From contig NZ_QSNG01000001.1 in the NCBI RefSeq assembly GCF_003416765.1, forward strand, positions 1,080,742 through 1,144,741: DNA of 64,000 nt, written 5' to 3'. Position numbers and translations under genes: made by a program. The DNA is from Paratractidigestivibacter faecalis (GTDB lineage: Bacteria; Actinomycetota; Coriobacteriia; Coriobacteriales; Atopobiaceae). Below the pieces are notes generated by a model. That model did no database searches. It saw nothing but the letters and a program-made list of their open reading frames with translations, and was not told the origin of the DNA. Within the stretch, counting starts at the first letter, position 1. The number at the start of each line of letters is the position of its first letter. Positions 8,084-15,760 of the stretch are shown in pieces.

Positions 8084-9361
8084 TCATTTGTGGGCAAGCG
8101 CCGAGAAGCGCTCGTCGGTGTCGAAGGTGGCAAAGTAGTCGGCCTGGGTCTCGGCGCGGCGGATCTGCCGCACGGAGCCGTCCTCGCGCAGGAGCAGCTC
8201 GGCCGAGCGGAGGCTGCCGTTGTAGTTGTAGCCCATGCTGAATCCGTGGGCGCCCGTGTCGTGAATGAACAGCAGGTCGCCGATGCCGCACTCCGGCAGC
8301 ATGCGGTCGCGGGCAAACTGGTCGTTGTTCTCGCAGAGGCGGCCCACCACGTTGTAGGCGTGGCAGGCGGGCTCGTCCTCCTTGCCCATGACGCTCACGT
8401 GGTGGTAGGCGTCGTAGATGGCCGGGCGCATGAGGTTGGCCGCGCAGGCGTCCACGCCCAGGTAGTCGTGGTAGGTCACCTTGTGGTGGATGACGCGGGT
8501 CACAAGGCCGCCCGCCGGGGCAAGCATCCAGCGACCGAGCTCTGCGGCAAGGCGAACGTCTCCCATGCCCGCCGGCACCAGCACCTCCTCGAAGGCCCGG
8601 CGCACGCCCTCGCCGATGGCGGAGATGTCCGCGGCGCGGTCCTCGGGCCGGTAGTCAACGCCGATGCCGCCGGAGAGGTCGATGAGCCACACGTGGACGC
8701 CGAGTTCCTCGTGCAGACGCACGGCCAGCTCGAAGAGCGTGCGGGCCAGGCGCGGGTAGTAGTCGTCCACCTGCGTGTTGCTGGCGAGAAACGCATGGAT
8801 GCCGAAGTCCTCCACCCCCAGGGCGGCAAGCCTGCGGAAGGCCTCCTCAAGCTGCGGGACGGTCATGCCGAACTTGGCGTCCTCGGGGTTTCCGATGATG
8901 CCGCTTGCCGCCTCGAAGGTGCCGCCGGGGTTGACGCGGCAGCACACGCGGGAGGGCACCCGGCCGCCCAGAGCGCGCTCGAGGCACCCCACCATGTCGA
9001 GGCTGTCCAGGTTGATGATGGCGCCCATGGCGTCTGCCTGGGCAAAGTCCGCGTCGGGCGTGTCGTTGCTCGAGAGCATGACGCGCTCGCCGGTCACGCC
9101 CGCAGCCCGGGCGAGTGTGAGCTCGGTGGCCGTGGCGCAGTCGCAGCCGCAGCCCTCCTCGGCCAGGATGGAGACAATCCAGGGGTTGGGCGTGGCCTTG
9201 ACGGCAAAGTACTCGCAGAAGCCCGGGTTCCAGGCAAACGCGGCGTTGAGCGCCCGCGCCCGCTGGCGGATCTGGGCCTCGTCGTAGATGTGGAACGGCG
9301 TGGGGTGCTCGGCGCAGACGGCCTCGAGCTGCTCCTTGCCAATGAACGGGCGCTTCTCCAT
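8084..9361 (-). CDS. lysA: Diaminopimelate decarboxylase
   Basis: 425 residues, a PLP-dependent fold-III decarboxylase making lysine from meso-diaminopimelate. The PLP Lys lies in YFAVKATPN (residues about 51-59), the Gly-rich phosphate-binding loop in IDLSGGIGVDY, and the family CEN motif in GRLCENNDQ. It appears as the first gene of the operon, right behind a lysine riboswitch, so the end product would control the whole pathway. The start is ATG 9361 with AAGGAG 8 nt upstream. The sequence is closer to the long decarboxylases of anaerobic Actinobacteria and Clostridia than to the E. coli type by general impression only. Confidence 0.93.
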   Translation of the reverse strand: MEKRPFIGKEQLEAVCAEHPTPFHIYDEAQIRQRARALNAAFAWNPGFCEYFAVKATPNPWIVSILAEEGCGCDCATATELTLARAAGVTGERVMLSSNDTPDADFAQADAMGAIINLDSLDMVGCLERALGGRVPSRVCCRVNPGGTFEAASGIIGNPEDAKFGMTVPQLEEAFRRLAALGVEDFGIHAFLASNTQVDDYYPRLARTLFELAVRLHEELGVHVWLIDLSGGIGVDYRPEDRAADISAIGEGVRRAFEEVLVPAGMGDVRLAAELGRWMLAPAGGLVTRVIHHKVTYHDYLGVDACAANLMRPAIYDAYHHVSVMGKEDEPACHAYNVVGRLCENNDQFARDRMLPECGIGDLLFIHDTGAHGFSMGYNYNGSLRSAELLLREDGSVRQIRRAETQADYFATFDTDERFSALAHK

Positions 9362-9454
9362 GAGCGCGGCTCCTTGCCCTCGACGTGCTGACGTGTGCGC
9401 AGGCTCGAAGGCTCACCGGCTGCGGCGGCTCCCTGGCTGGGCGGGCCGCCATGC

Positions 9455-9628
9455 CCGTAAGACAGCGCTCCTGCGAGGTTGCTCTCGCAGACAGTCCGTG
9501 AGGTGTTTCCCCACGGCCCACCGCCGCGCCGCGCCCGGCAACGGAAGTTCGGCGGGCCTCGCCTCCTCCCGGGATCTTTGCCTGCCGGCTCCCCCAGGAG
9601 CCATCGTGCCCGCTCCTCTGTCGATGCG
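9455..9628 (-). promoter_or_regulatory. Lysine riboswitch (L box) upstream of lysA
   Basis: About 174 nt on the minus strand. Closing helix P1 is GACAG (9618-9622) with CTGTC (9461-9465), next to AGAGG as in the Bacillus lysC leader. The core has the conserved GCCGAA (9548-9553), a CCGTG/CACGG hairpin, then ACTGTC (9490-9495), a TGCGAG/CTCGCA hairpin and GGAGCGCTGTC. These match the five-helix lysine aptamer in order. Downstream, a GGCGGC/GCCGCC hairpin lies between aptamer and start codon with no obvious U run, so control may be at translation or by Rho. Confidence 0.85.
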
Positions 9629-9748
9629 CATACCCTAGCACCGCGGCGGTGGGCGCGCCACCTAAAGTCGCACCGATACACGCACCGGAAACAGTTTGCA
9701 TATAGACTGCAACCGTAAGGGAAGGCTTTGCGCCGTACGGGAGGACAC

Positions 9749-10936
9749 GTGGACGAGAGGATCTGCGAGCTCGCTCGCGCCTATGCGCGAGAGGTCTACG
9801 AGGAGGAACTCGAGCTGTTGAGGAGGCTCGCGCGCATTCCCGCGCCCTCCCACCACGAGGAGAGGCGCGCCGCGTTCATCCGGGATTGGCTCGTCGAGCA
9901 GGGCGCCCCCGAGGACTCCGTCCGCATCGACGAGGCCAACAACGTGATCCTCTCGCTGGGCGGCGAGGAGCACGAGGAGTGCGCGGTCTTCTCGGCCCAC
10001 ACCGACGTCGTCTTTCCCGACACCGACGAGCTGCCGCTGCACGAGGACGAGACGCGCCTGTACGCCCCCGGCGTGGGCGACGACACCGCCAACCTGGTGG
10101 GGCTTCTCATGGCGGCACGCTTCTTCATCAGGCACAAGCTGCCCCTGGACCGCGACATCCTGGTGGTGGCCAACTCCTGCGAGGAGGGTTTGGGCAACCT
10201 CGAGGGCACCCGCGCCCTCTTCCGAGCCCTCAAGCGGCGCGTCCACGAGTTCACCAGCTTCGACCTCTACCTGGGCATGCACGTGACCTCGGCCGTGGGC
10301 AGCCACCGCTGGCGCGTGCGCTGCACCACCGAGGGCGGCCACTCGTGGGAGAACTTCGGGCGCGACAATGCCATCGAGGCGCTCTGCTCCTTCATAGAGG
10401 ACCTCTACGCCATGGAGCTGCCGAAGGAGGCCAAGACCACGGTCAACGTCGGGCGCTTCGTGGGCGGCACTACGGTCAACTCCATCGCCGAGGAGGCGGC
10501 CGTGCTCGTGGAGTACCGCAGCGCCTCCGAGGAGTGCCTGGAGCAGATGTACGGCAAGTTCGTGGCGCTCGTCGAGGAGCACCTCAGGGAGAACACCCGC
10601 ATTGACGTGGAGCTCATCGGCAGGCGACCCGCCTCCGGCACGGCCGTTCCGGCAGGCCAGCGGGCGCTGGTGGAGGCCGCCGACGAGGCCCTGCGCACCC
10701 TTGCCGGCGAGAAGCCCATCCACCAGGAGTCATCCACCGACGCCAACATCCCGCTGTCGCTGGGCATTGCCGCCCACACGGTGGGCGCCGTGGAGGGAGA
10801 CCTCCTGCACACCCGCGAGGAGTGGGTCGAGAAGGCGAGCTTGAGGCGCGGCCTGGCCGTCATCCTCGCTCTCATGCTGGCCCACGCCAAGGCCCTCCCC
10901 CGCACTGAACTGCACCCCAAAACTTGGACGGCTTAA
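9749..10936 (+). CDS. M20-family metallopeptidase with IS-derived C-terminal tail
   Basis: 395 residues, a zinc-dependent exopeptidase/deacylase of the PepT/ArgE type. Metal-binding motifs are SAHTDVVFP (about residue 85), the bridging Asp in GVGDDTAN, the catalytic Glu pair in ANSCEEGLGN, and a C-terminal His in DLLHTREEW. GTG 9749 is preferred over TTG 9728 because GGGAGGA lies just upstream. The last nine residues (ELHPKTWTA) come from the left end of the IS at 10906. Removing the IS and one copy of its duplication gives ...ALPRT followed directly by TGA, so the insertion merely adds a short tail. Function is probably kept. It is divergent from lysA; the substrate cannot be told. Confidence 0.88.
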   Translation: MDERICELARAYAREVYEEELELLRRLARIPAPSHHEERRAAFIRDWLVEQGAPEDSVRIDEANNVILSLGGEEHEECAVFSAHTDVVFPDTDELPLHEDETRLYAPGVGDDTANLVGLLMAARFFIRHKLPLDRDILVVANSCEEGLGNLEGTRALFRALKRRVHEFTSFDLYLGMHVTSAVGSHRWRVRCTTEGGHSWENFGRDNAIEALCSFIEDLYAMELPKEAKTTVNVGRFVGGTTVNSIAEEAAVLVEYRSASEECLEQMYGKFVALVEEHLRENTRIDVELIGRRPASGTAVPAGQRALVEAADEALRTLAGEKPIHQESSTDANIPLSLGIAAHTVGAVEGDLLHTREEWVEKASLRRGLAVILALMLAHAKALPRTELHPKTWTA

Positions 10937-10943
10937 ATAAGAA

Positions 10944-11855
10944 CTACGCCGCAAGGGACTGTCTCCGGAACTCCTCCGGGGTCAGTCCCTTCAGTTTAAC
11001 CTGGCGCCTCCTCGTGTTCCAATGGACCACGAAGTCGTCGAGGTCCGCCTTGAAGGACTCGAAGTCCGGCCACGTCCTTCCACGGAAGAACTCGTCCTTG
11101 ATGTGGCCGAACACCTGCTCCGTCGCGCCGTTGTCGATGCAGTTGCCCTTCCGGGACATGCTCTGCACCACGCCGGCCTCCTCCAACCGCCTGCACCAAC
11201 CGGCCTGCTGGTACTGCCAGCCCATGTCCGAGTGCAGGATCGGCCTGGAGCCCTTGGGCTTCTTGGACACGAGCTGGTCGAGCAGCTCGTGCTGCTGAGC
11301 CATGTTGGGGTGCAGCGACGTGGACCAGGCGACGATCTCCTTGCTGCCGAAGTCGTAGACCGGCGCGAAGTAGGCCTTGCCCCAGGGCTGCTTGAACTCG
11401 GTGACGTCGGTGCCCATCTTTTCCCACGGCCCGTCGGCGGCGAAGTCCCTGCCGATGACGTTCTCGAAGGTCTTTCCGACCTTGCCCCTGTACGAGTTGT
11501 ACCTGTGGTAGTCGGTCTCGCGGCGGATCCCGCAGCTGATGCCCATCTCGCGCATCATCTTCAGCGTCGTCTTGTAGGCTATGCGCACGCCCTGCTCGGC
11601 GCGCAGGCACATGGCGATCTGCCTGTGGCCGCACCCGTTGGCGGTGCGCGAGAATATCTCGGCGGCGGCCTCCCAGAGCTCGGGCCTGGTGGGAGCCTTC
11701 GGGTGCGACAGCGCGTAGTAGTAGCTGGACCGGGCCATGCCGGCGCACTCCAGCAGGCGCCCCAGCCCGTGCCCCTCTTCGCGCAGGACCCTCACGGCCT
11801 CGACCTTCGCCCTGGTCAGAGCCCGTCCCTCTCGACCAGGGCACGCAATTTTTTT
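10944..11855 (-). CDS. IS3-family transposase OrfB (made by -1 frameshift from OrfA)
   Basis: Integrase-core half of the transposase. Catalytic residues lie in MGTDVTEF (D), ILHSDMGWQYQ (D) and CIDNGATEQVFGHIKDEFF (E), and the HTH_21-like segment is GLGRLLECAGMARSSYYYALSHP. The frame has no good start of its own. It joins OrfA at the A-AAA-AAA heptamer (complement of 11849-11855), where a -1 slip turns ...YLKKL into ...YLKKIACPG. The transframe product would be about 454 residues, almost the same size as the fused transposase at 3923. No inactivating mutation is seen. Confidence 0.9.
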   Translation of the reverse strand, partial: KKIACPGREGRALTRAKVEAVRVLREEGHGLGRLLECAGMARSSYYYALSHPKAPTRPELWEAAAEIFSRTANGCGHRQIAMCLRAEQGVRIAYKTTLKMMREMGISCGIRRETDYHRYNSYRGKVGKTFENVIGRDFAADGPWEKMGTDVTEFKQPWGKAYFAPVYDFGSKEIVAWSTSLHPNMAQQHELLDQLVSKKPKGSRPILHSDMGWQYQQAGWCRRLEEAGVVQSMSRKGNCIDNGATEQVFGHIKDEFFRGRTWPDFESFKADLDDFVVHWNTRRRQVKLKGLTPEEFRRQSLAA

Positions 11856-12307
11856 AGGTAGGCCACCTCGGTCTCGAGCCTTCGGCAGCGCTCCTCGAGC
11901 TCCTCCTCGCGGGTCCGCGGCCTCGCCTTGGAACCGCTCGGCCGGCCCTTGGGCCTCGGGCGCAGGGCCTCCGCGCCGCCCCGGCGGTATAGCGCGCACC
12001 ACTTCTTGAGCGGCGACATCGACATTATGCCGAACGCCGCCATCGCCTCGGCCTTCGTCATGCCGCCGTCGACCACGGCGGAGGCTGCGGCGACCTTCTG
12101 CTCGTATGTGTACCTGGCCTGCTTGCCGTCCATGGATAGCAGCACCCCGCTTCCGAACGACCGGTATACGCAGAGCCATTGTCTCACGGTTCCGCGCGGG
12201 ACCGACAGCGCCTTCGCCGCAGACTTGTAGCCGTTGCCTCGCTCGAAGAGCCCGATCGCCGCCTTCCTGGCCTCGATGTCGTGCTTCACCCTCAAGTCGA
12301 CACGCAT
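11816..12307 (-). CDS. IS3-family transposase OrfA
   Basis: 163 residues with two helix-turn-helix regions (AIGLFERGNGYKSAAKALSV; GMTKAEAMAAFGIMSMSPLKKW), a basic linker and a C-terminal leucine-rich coil (REEELEERCRRLETEVAYLKKL). It would bind the IS ends. ATG 12307 is preferred to ATG 12334 because GGGAGG precedes it by 5 nt. Its end overlaps the frameshift site that feeds OrfB. Confidence 0.9.
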   Translation of the reverse strand: MRVDLRVKHDIEARKAAIGLFERGNGYKSAAKALSVPRGTVRQWLCVYRSFGSGVLLSMDGKQARYTYEQKVAAASAVVDGGMTKAEAMAAFGIMSMSPLKKWCALYRRGGAEALRPRPKGRPSGSKARPRTREEELEERCRRLETEVAYLKKLRALVERDGL

Positions 12308-12355
12308 AAAAAGCCTCCCATTTCTCGTGTCCAAGAAATGGGAGGCAGTTCACAC

Positions 12356-12418
12356 CTGACAGCGGGGACGTTGTTAGTTACCTGGTAAAAGGGACACCCT
12401 TACCCCGGTCCCCAATTT
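12356..12418 (-). repeat. REP-like repeat (B arm plus partial A arm)
   Basis: GACAGCGGGGACGTTGTTAG, a short ACCTGGTAAAAGGGACACC stretch, then CCCCAATTTGCG. It abuts the right end of the IS and the 3' end of the LysR gene. Confidence 0.75.
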
Positions 12419-12426
12419 GCGGGGGG

Positions 12427-13296
12427 CTAGGAGAGCTCGCCGAGAAGGGCCACGGCCCGCTCGGCCAGCGGCGAGAGGAGCCTGTCGGCTCGCCACACCA
12501 CCGCCGGGCGCGAGTCCAGCCCGCGGCAGTCCACGACCTTGATGAACTGGTCGCCGGTGTCCGTCACGCGGATGAGCGAACGCGGCGCCAGGGCCACGGC
12601 CATGCCCTCGCGGGCCCACAGGACGCAGGTCCTGACGTCATCCATGACGCAGGCCACCTGCGGCGAGAGGCCCTTCTCGGCAAAGGCCGAGCTGACCGCG
12701 GGCTCCTGCCGGCGGGAAAGGGCGAGCGGCACCGCCGCGAGGTCCTCGAGGGTGCAGAAGAGGTCCGACCCCACCTCGAGGTCCGCGGGCATGACGGCCG
12801 CGAGCGGCTCGGCGGCGGCAAAGCGGCAGCGGAGGCCCCCGCTCTTGAAGGGGGTGCGCACCACCCCCACGTCCACGATGCCTCCCTCAAGAAGCTCCAG
12901 GACCTCGGAGGTCGAGCCCTCTGAGACCTCGACGGAGACCTCGGGAAAGCGGTCGCGCAGCTCGCGCAGACGCGCGGCCGGCACCAGGCCCGCGCAGTCC
13001 GGGCAGACGCCCAGCGAGAGCGCGCCGGTCATGCCGGAGCCCACGCTCTCGACCTCCCTGCGGGCGGCGGCGGCCATGGCAAGGATCTTGGTCGCACGCT
13101 GGTAGAGGAGCTGTCCGGCCTCGGTGAGGCACGCCTGGCGCGGTCCGCGCACCACCAGCGTGACGCCGAGCTCGCTCTCCAGCTGGCGCAGCTCGTAGGA
13201 GAGCGGCGGCTGCGAGATGTTGAGGCGGCGGGCGGCGGCGGTGATCTGCCGCTCCTCGGCGATGGCGACAAAGTACTCCAGCTGCTTGAGGTTCAT
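12427..13296 (-). CDS. LysR-family transcriptional regulator
   Basis: 289 residues. The N-terminal winged helix-turn-helix is MNLKQLEYFVAIAEERQITAAARRLNISQPPLSYELRQLE in three blocks (residues 1-40), followed by an effector-binding domain (90-285) with FPEVSVEVSEGSTSEVLELL. The frame is open far upstream into tatA, but homology to LysR begins at ATG 13296. A perfect TATAAT lies on the minus strand at 13334-13339. The neighbour that it controls is not evident: it is downstream of and co-directional with tatA, and REP repeats plus an IS follow it. The ligand is unknown. Confidence 0.9.
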   Translation of the reverse strand: MNLKQLEYFVAIAEERQITAAARRLNISQPPLSYELRQLESELGVTLVVRGPRQACLTEAGQLLYQRATKILAMAAAARREVESVGSGMTGALSLGVCPDCAGLVPAARLRELRDRFPEVSVEVSEGSTSEVLELLEGGIVDVGVVRTPFKSGGLRCRFAAAEPLAAVMPADLEVGSDLFCTLEDLAAVPLALSRRQEPAVSSAFAEKGLSPQVACVMDDVRTCVLWAREGMAVALAPRSLIRVTDTGDQFIKVVDCRGLDSRPAVVWRADRLLSPLAERAVALLGELS

Positions 13297-13333
13297 ACCG
13301 AACGCCCTTCTCCGCACGCTATACCATACAGGG

Positions 13334-13339
13334 ATTATA
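13334..13339 (-). promoter_or_regulatory. -10 element of the LysR gene
   Basis: Exact TATAAT on the minus strand, 37 nt before the LysR ATG, in an AT-rich patch with overlapping TATGGTAT sequence. No convincing -35 at standard spacing; TTGGGG lies about 20 nt upstream. Confidence 0.4.
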
Positions 13340-13399
13340 TGGCCTCCGCGGCCCGGCCGCCCCAAGGCCTGGCGAGAAGGACGCCTCGGCACAGAAAGC

Positions 13400-13430
13400 G
13401 CCCCCGGACGGGAGGAGGTTGTCCGGGGGC
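13400..13430 (-). terminator. Terminator downstream of tatA
   Basis: GCCCCCGGAC (13400-13409) pairs with GTCCGGGGGC (13421-13430); on the minus strand it is followed by GCTTTCTG. It separates tatA from the LysR gene. Confidence 0.55.
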
Positions 13431-13498
13431 TCAAGGGAGGGAGGAAGCGGTTTTTGGCGCGCGGCCCGAGTCGCCAGGCCGCGCGACGGGCATCGACC

Positions 13499-13720
13499 TT
13501 AGGCGTCCTCGTCGTCGGGGTCGTCGACGGCAGCCTCGGCGTCGACCTTGGCGACCTGGGCCTTTGCGGGAGCCTCGTCGCCCTCGCCCATGCCGTCGCG
13601 GAAGTTCTTGACGGTCTTGCCGAGCGAGCTGCCCAGCTTGGGAAGGTTCTTGGGCCCGAAGATGACCAGGACGACGGCCAGGATGACCGCCAGCTCGGGA
13701 ACGCCCATGCCAAGGATCAT
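13499..13720 (-). CDS. tatA: Twin-arginine translocase subunit TatA
   Basis: 73 residues. One N-terminal membrane helix (VPELAVILAVVLVIFGPKNL), then the amphipathic helix typical of TatA/E (PKLGSSLGKTVKNFRDGMGEG) and a very acidic tail ending DDPDDEDA. The FGPKNLP hinge is diagnostic. TatA forms the pore for folded proteins carrying an RR signal. ATG 13720 is chosen over the longer frame to 13822 because GGAGG lies 6 nt upstream and the mature TatA N terminus aligns there. No tatC is next to it; tatBC would have to be elsewhere. Confidence 0.9.
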   Translation of the reverse strand: MILGMGVPELAVILAVVLVIFGPKNLPKLGSSLGKTVKNFRDGMGEGDEAPAKAQVAKVDAEAAVDDPDDEDA

Positions 13721-13872
13721 GAGATGCCTCCAAACAACGAGAAGTGCGCGTCGCTTGGGCGGCGCTCGGAACAAGACCAATGGTAGGCGCGCACAACCGA
13801 TAAGTGAAATACATGTTTGCATGGGTTAGCATACAGGCTTTGTATGGCGCAGCCGCCGGCAGTGCAGATTGC

Positions 13873-13990
13873 CACGTTTTGGGTTCGCGTCCCGCGCCAT
13901 AGCAGCCAAATCAAAAATAAAACGGCCCGCTCACCTGCGCAAACGGCGAGCGGACCGACGTCTCTCCTCGAGCATCGAACCCAAAACGTG
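13873..13990. repeat. 15-bp perfect inverted repeat flanking a terminator
   Basis: CACGTTTTGGGTTCG (13873-13887) and CGAACCCAAAACGTG (13976-13990) are exact inverses 88 bp apart. A separate G+C-rich hairpin lies in the middle. The outer arms could base-pair in RNA to form a long stem, or be binding sites. Confidence 0.5.
13912..13957 (-). terminator. Rho-independent terminator after the 14019 gene
   Basis: On the minus strand CGGTCCGCTC pairs with GAGCGGGCCG and is followed by TTTTATTTTTG. It is 62 nt after the stop of the 138-residue protein gene. Confidence 0.75.
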
Positions 13991-14018
13991 AGAAGGACCC
14001 CCAGAGAGCCCTCGTCTC

Positions 14019-14435
14019 CTACCGCGCGGCCTCCAGACGCGAGATGGCCTCGCGCACCCAGGCGGTGGCCTCCTCGACGCGGTCCTCAGCGTCCGAGATG
14101 TCCTTCTGGACCAAGAGGTCCACCAGCGTGTTGTCCATGGCGATGTCAAAGAAGGTGTTGAGGCCACCCACCTCGGCGTTCAGCAGGTGAAGGTCGCGCA
14201 CGTCGGAGATCTCCCTGGTGAAGGCGCGGATCTCCTCGCGGGCGCGCGCGAGCTCGCGGTTGGCGTCCCCCAGGCGCGAGTGCTTGACCATGCTGGTCAC
14301 AAAGCCTCCGCCCAGAATGTCAACGATGCCCCAGCGCTTGGCGGAGTCAAGCGAGTCAGCGGCCTCGGCCAGCGCGTCCAGCGCCCGATACCCGGCGGCG
14401 ATAGCCTCGTCAATCTCAACGGCACGGTCGTACAT
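14019..14435 (-). CDS. Conserved alpha-helical protein of unknown function
   Basis: 138 residues, predicted mostly helical and soluble. A conserved-looking block WGIVDILGGGFVTSMVKHSRLGDAN (residues 35-59, written here only as a landmark in part: WG..DILGGG....VKHS) recalls small uncharacterised proteins of Firmicutes and Actinobacteria with a GGG-x-KH pattern. No signal peptide, membrane helix or enzyme motif is seen. It is followed by a terminator and then tatA. I cannot name a function. Confidence 0.7.
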   Translation of the reverse strand: MYDRAVEIDEAIAAGYRALDALAEAADSLDSAKRWGIVDILGGGFVTSMVKHSRLGDANRELARAREEIRAFTREISDVRDLHLLNAEVGGLNTFFDIAMDNTLVDLLVQKDISDAEDRVEEATAWVREAISRLEAAR

Positions 14436-14492
14436 GGGTCCTCCCTCAAGTCAGGCTGGCCCAATGATACCCAATGCGCGCGGCCCGCGGCA

Positions 14493-14891
14493 CTACGCCC
14501 TGGGCTTCAGGGCGTAGGTGAGCGCCACGGAGGTCACGTAGCCAATGAGGACCAGGTAGACGTAGGTGGCAAGCCATGCGGCAACGAGGCCGGCGCCGCC
14601 GGTGTGCACCCAGGCCTCAACGAGGCTGATGATGGTCACGAAGATGAGGTTCTCGATGAAAATCTGCACGTAGACGCGCCAGGACGCCTCGCCCGCCCAG
14701 CCGGTCAGCGCACGCGCCCAGGTCCCGGTGGGAAGCAGGAACTGCCCCAGAACGTTGGTCGCCAGCGCCACGCAGGTGAACGTGTACCAGGTGTGGTCAA
14801 ACGGGTCTCCGCCCAGAAGCGTAGCGCTCGTGTTGATGACAATGGCAAGGACGATGTCCTGGATGATGATGCTGCGGTTCCACTCGCACAT
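14493..14891 (-). CDS. Small tetraspan membrane protein
   Basis: 132 residues with about four membrane helices (residues 8-26, 35-56, 72-95, 102-128). It has a layout similar to the membrane protein at 47421 (short N terminus, ILAIVINTSA-type first helix, Asn and Trp in loops), perhaps the DUF2798 type, but this is not certain. GAAGGGC precedes the ATG. The family has no known activity. Confidence 0.6.
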   Translation of the reverse strand: MCEWNRSIIIQDIVLAIVINTSATLLGGDPFDHTWYTFTCVALATNVLGQFLLPTGTWARALTGWAGEASWRVYVQIFIENLIFVTIISLVEAWVHTGGAGLVAAWLATYVYLVLIGYVTSVALTYALKPRA

Positions 14892-15051
14892 GGGCGTGCC
14901 CTTCTCGACGGCAGTCTGCTTATGCAGAGAAGAGCGTACGCAAGCGCGCGGGCGCCTCCAAGGTGTGCCACCTCAGAAACGCGACGCGCGCCCGGCGCCA
15001 CTTTTGTGTGGACGCACAGGCGCGCGGGCCTTGACTCGGTGGGCACAGGCC

Positions 15052-15759
15052 CTAGAGCTCGTTGCAGAAGCTCACGAAGTCAAGCAGCTGGATGGCCTCG
15101 ATGAAGGCCGCCTTGCGGCCCATGTGGCCGAGCGTGACGGTAAGCGTGACGGCGCAGTCGCGGCTGCCGGCCGCGCCCTTGGTGAGCGTGAAGTCACTGT
15201 ACTGGCAGTCCCAGGAGTTGAGCTTCTTGAGCAGCTCCTTGACCGCCCCGTGGCTCTCGAGCTCAATGTAGAGGTCGAAGACGCGCGCGTTGTCGTGCAG
15301 CCAGCGGTCCACCATCGAGAGCGCCGAGAACGTCAGCACCACGAAGAGCAGAGCGAGAAGCGCGGCCTCCACGAAGCCGATGCCCACAGCCAGGCCGATG
15401 CACGCGCAGGCCCACAGGCCCGCCGCCGTGGTGAGGCCGCGGACCTCGTTTCTTCCGGTAACGATGATGGTGCCCACGCCCAGGAAGCCCACGCCGGAGA
15501 CCACCTGCGCGCCGATGCGGTTCATGTCGGCCCGCACCTCGGGAAACATCATGGCCACGTACTCGGAGACCACCATGGTCATGGCCGAGCCCAGGCACAC
15601 CAGGACGTGCGTCTTTATGCCGGCGCCCTTGTTGTGGTACTCGCGATCCAGGCCGATGACGGCGCCCACGAGGGTTGCCACCAGGAGGCGCAGGAAGACC
15701 GCGCGCTCGTCCCAGGCAGCCGCCGCGGAGAGAAACGCGCCAAACCAGCCCGCGAGCAC
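15052..15759 (-). CDS. MgtC/SapB-family membrane protein
   Basis: 235 residues. The N-terminal half has the MgtC signature: LRLLVATLVGAVIGLDREY, HVLVCLGSAMTMVVSEY, RIGAQVVSGVGFLGVGTIIV and LTTAAGLWACACIGLAVG, giving four to five membrane helices. A cytosolic ACT-like domain follows (residues about 155-235). MgtC proteins modulate F-type ATPase or magnesium/acid adaptation. GTG 15759 lies one base after the pfk stop, with GGAG inside the pfk end, so translation is coupled to pfk. The frame is open further upstream but overlaps pfk. Confidence 0.88.
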   Translation of the reverse strand: MLAGWFGAFLSAAAAWDERAVFLRLLVATLVGAVIGLDREYHNKGAGIKTHVLVCLGSAMTMVVSEYVAMMFPEVRADMNRIGAQVVSGVGFLGVGTIIVTGRNEVRGLTTAAGLWACACIGLAVGIGFVEAALLALLFVVLTFSALSMVDRWLHDNARVFDLYIELESHGAVKELLKKLNSWDCQYSDFTLTKGAAGSRDCAVTLTVTLGHMGRKAAFIEAIQLLDFVSFCNEL

Positions 15760-15760
15760 G

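Larger units (their letters stand above)
10906..12352 (-). mobile_element. IS3-family (IS150-like) insertion sequence
   Basis: 1,447 bp. The ends are TGAACTGCACCCC (from 10906) and its imperfect inverse ending GCAGTTCA (12352); the 24-bp ends agree at most positions, including TTGGAC. A 3-bp duplication CAC (10903-10905, 12353-12355) flanks it. It carries orfA and orfB joined by a predicted -1 frameshift. It sits at the last codon of the M20 peptidase gene and immediately beside a B-type REP-like repeat. Confidence 0.92.

Noticed and set aside
13845-13905. Possible tRNA gene
   Set aside because: Has an acceptor-like TATGGCGC/GCGCCATA pair and a T-loop-like GGGTTCGCGTCCC, but is only about 59 nt, lacks an anticodon arm and has a weak T stem.
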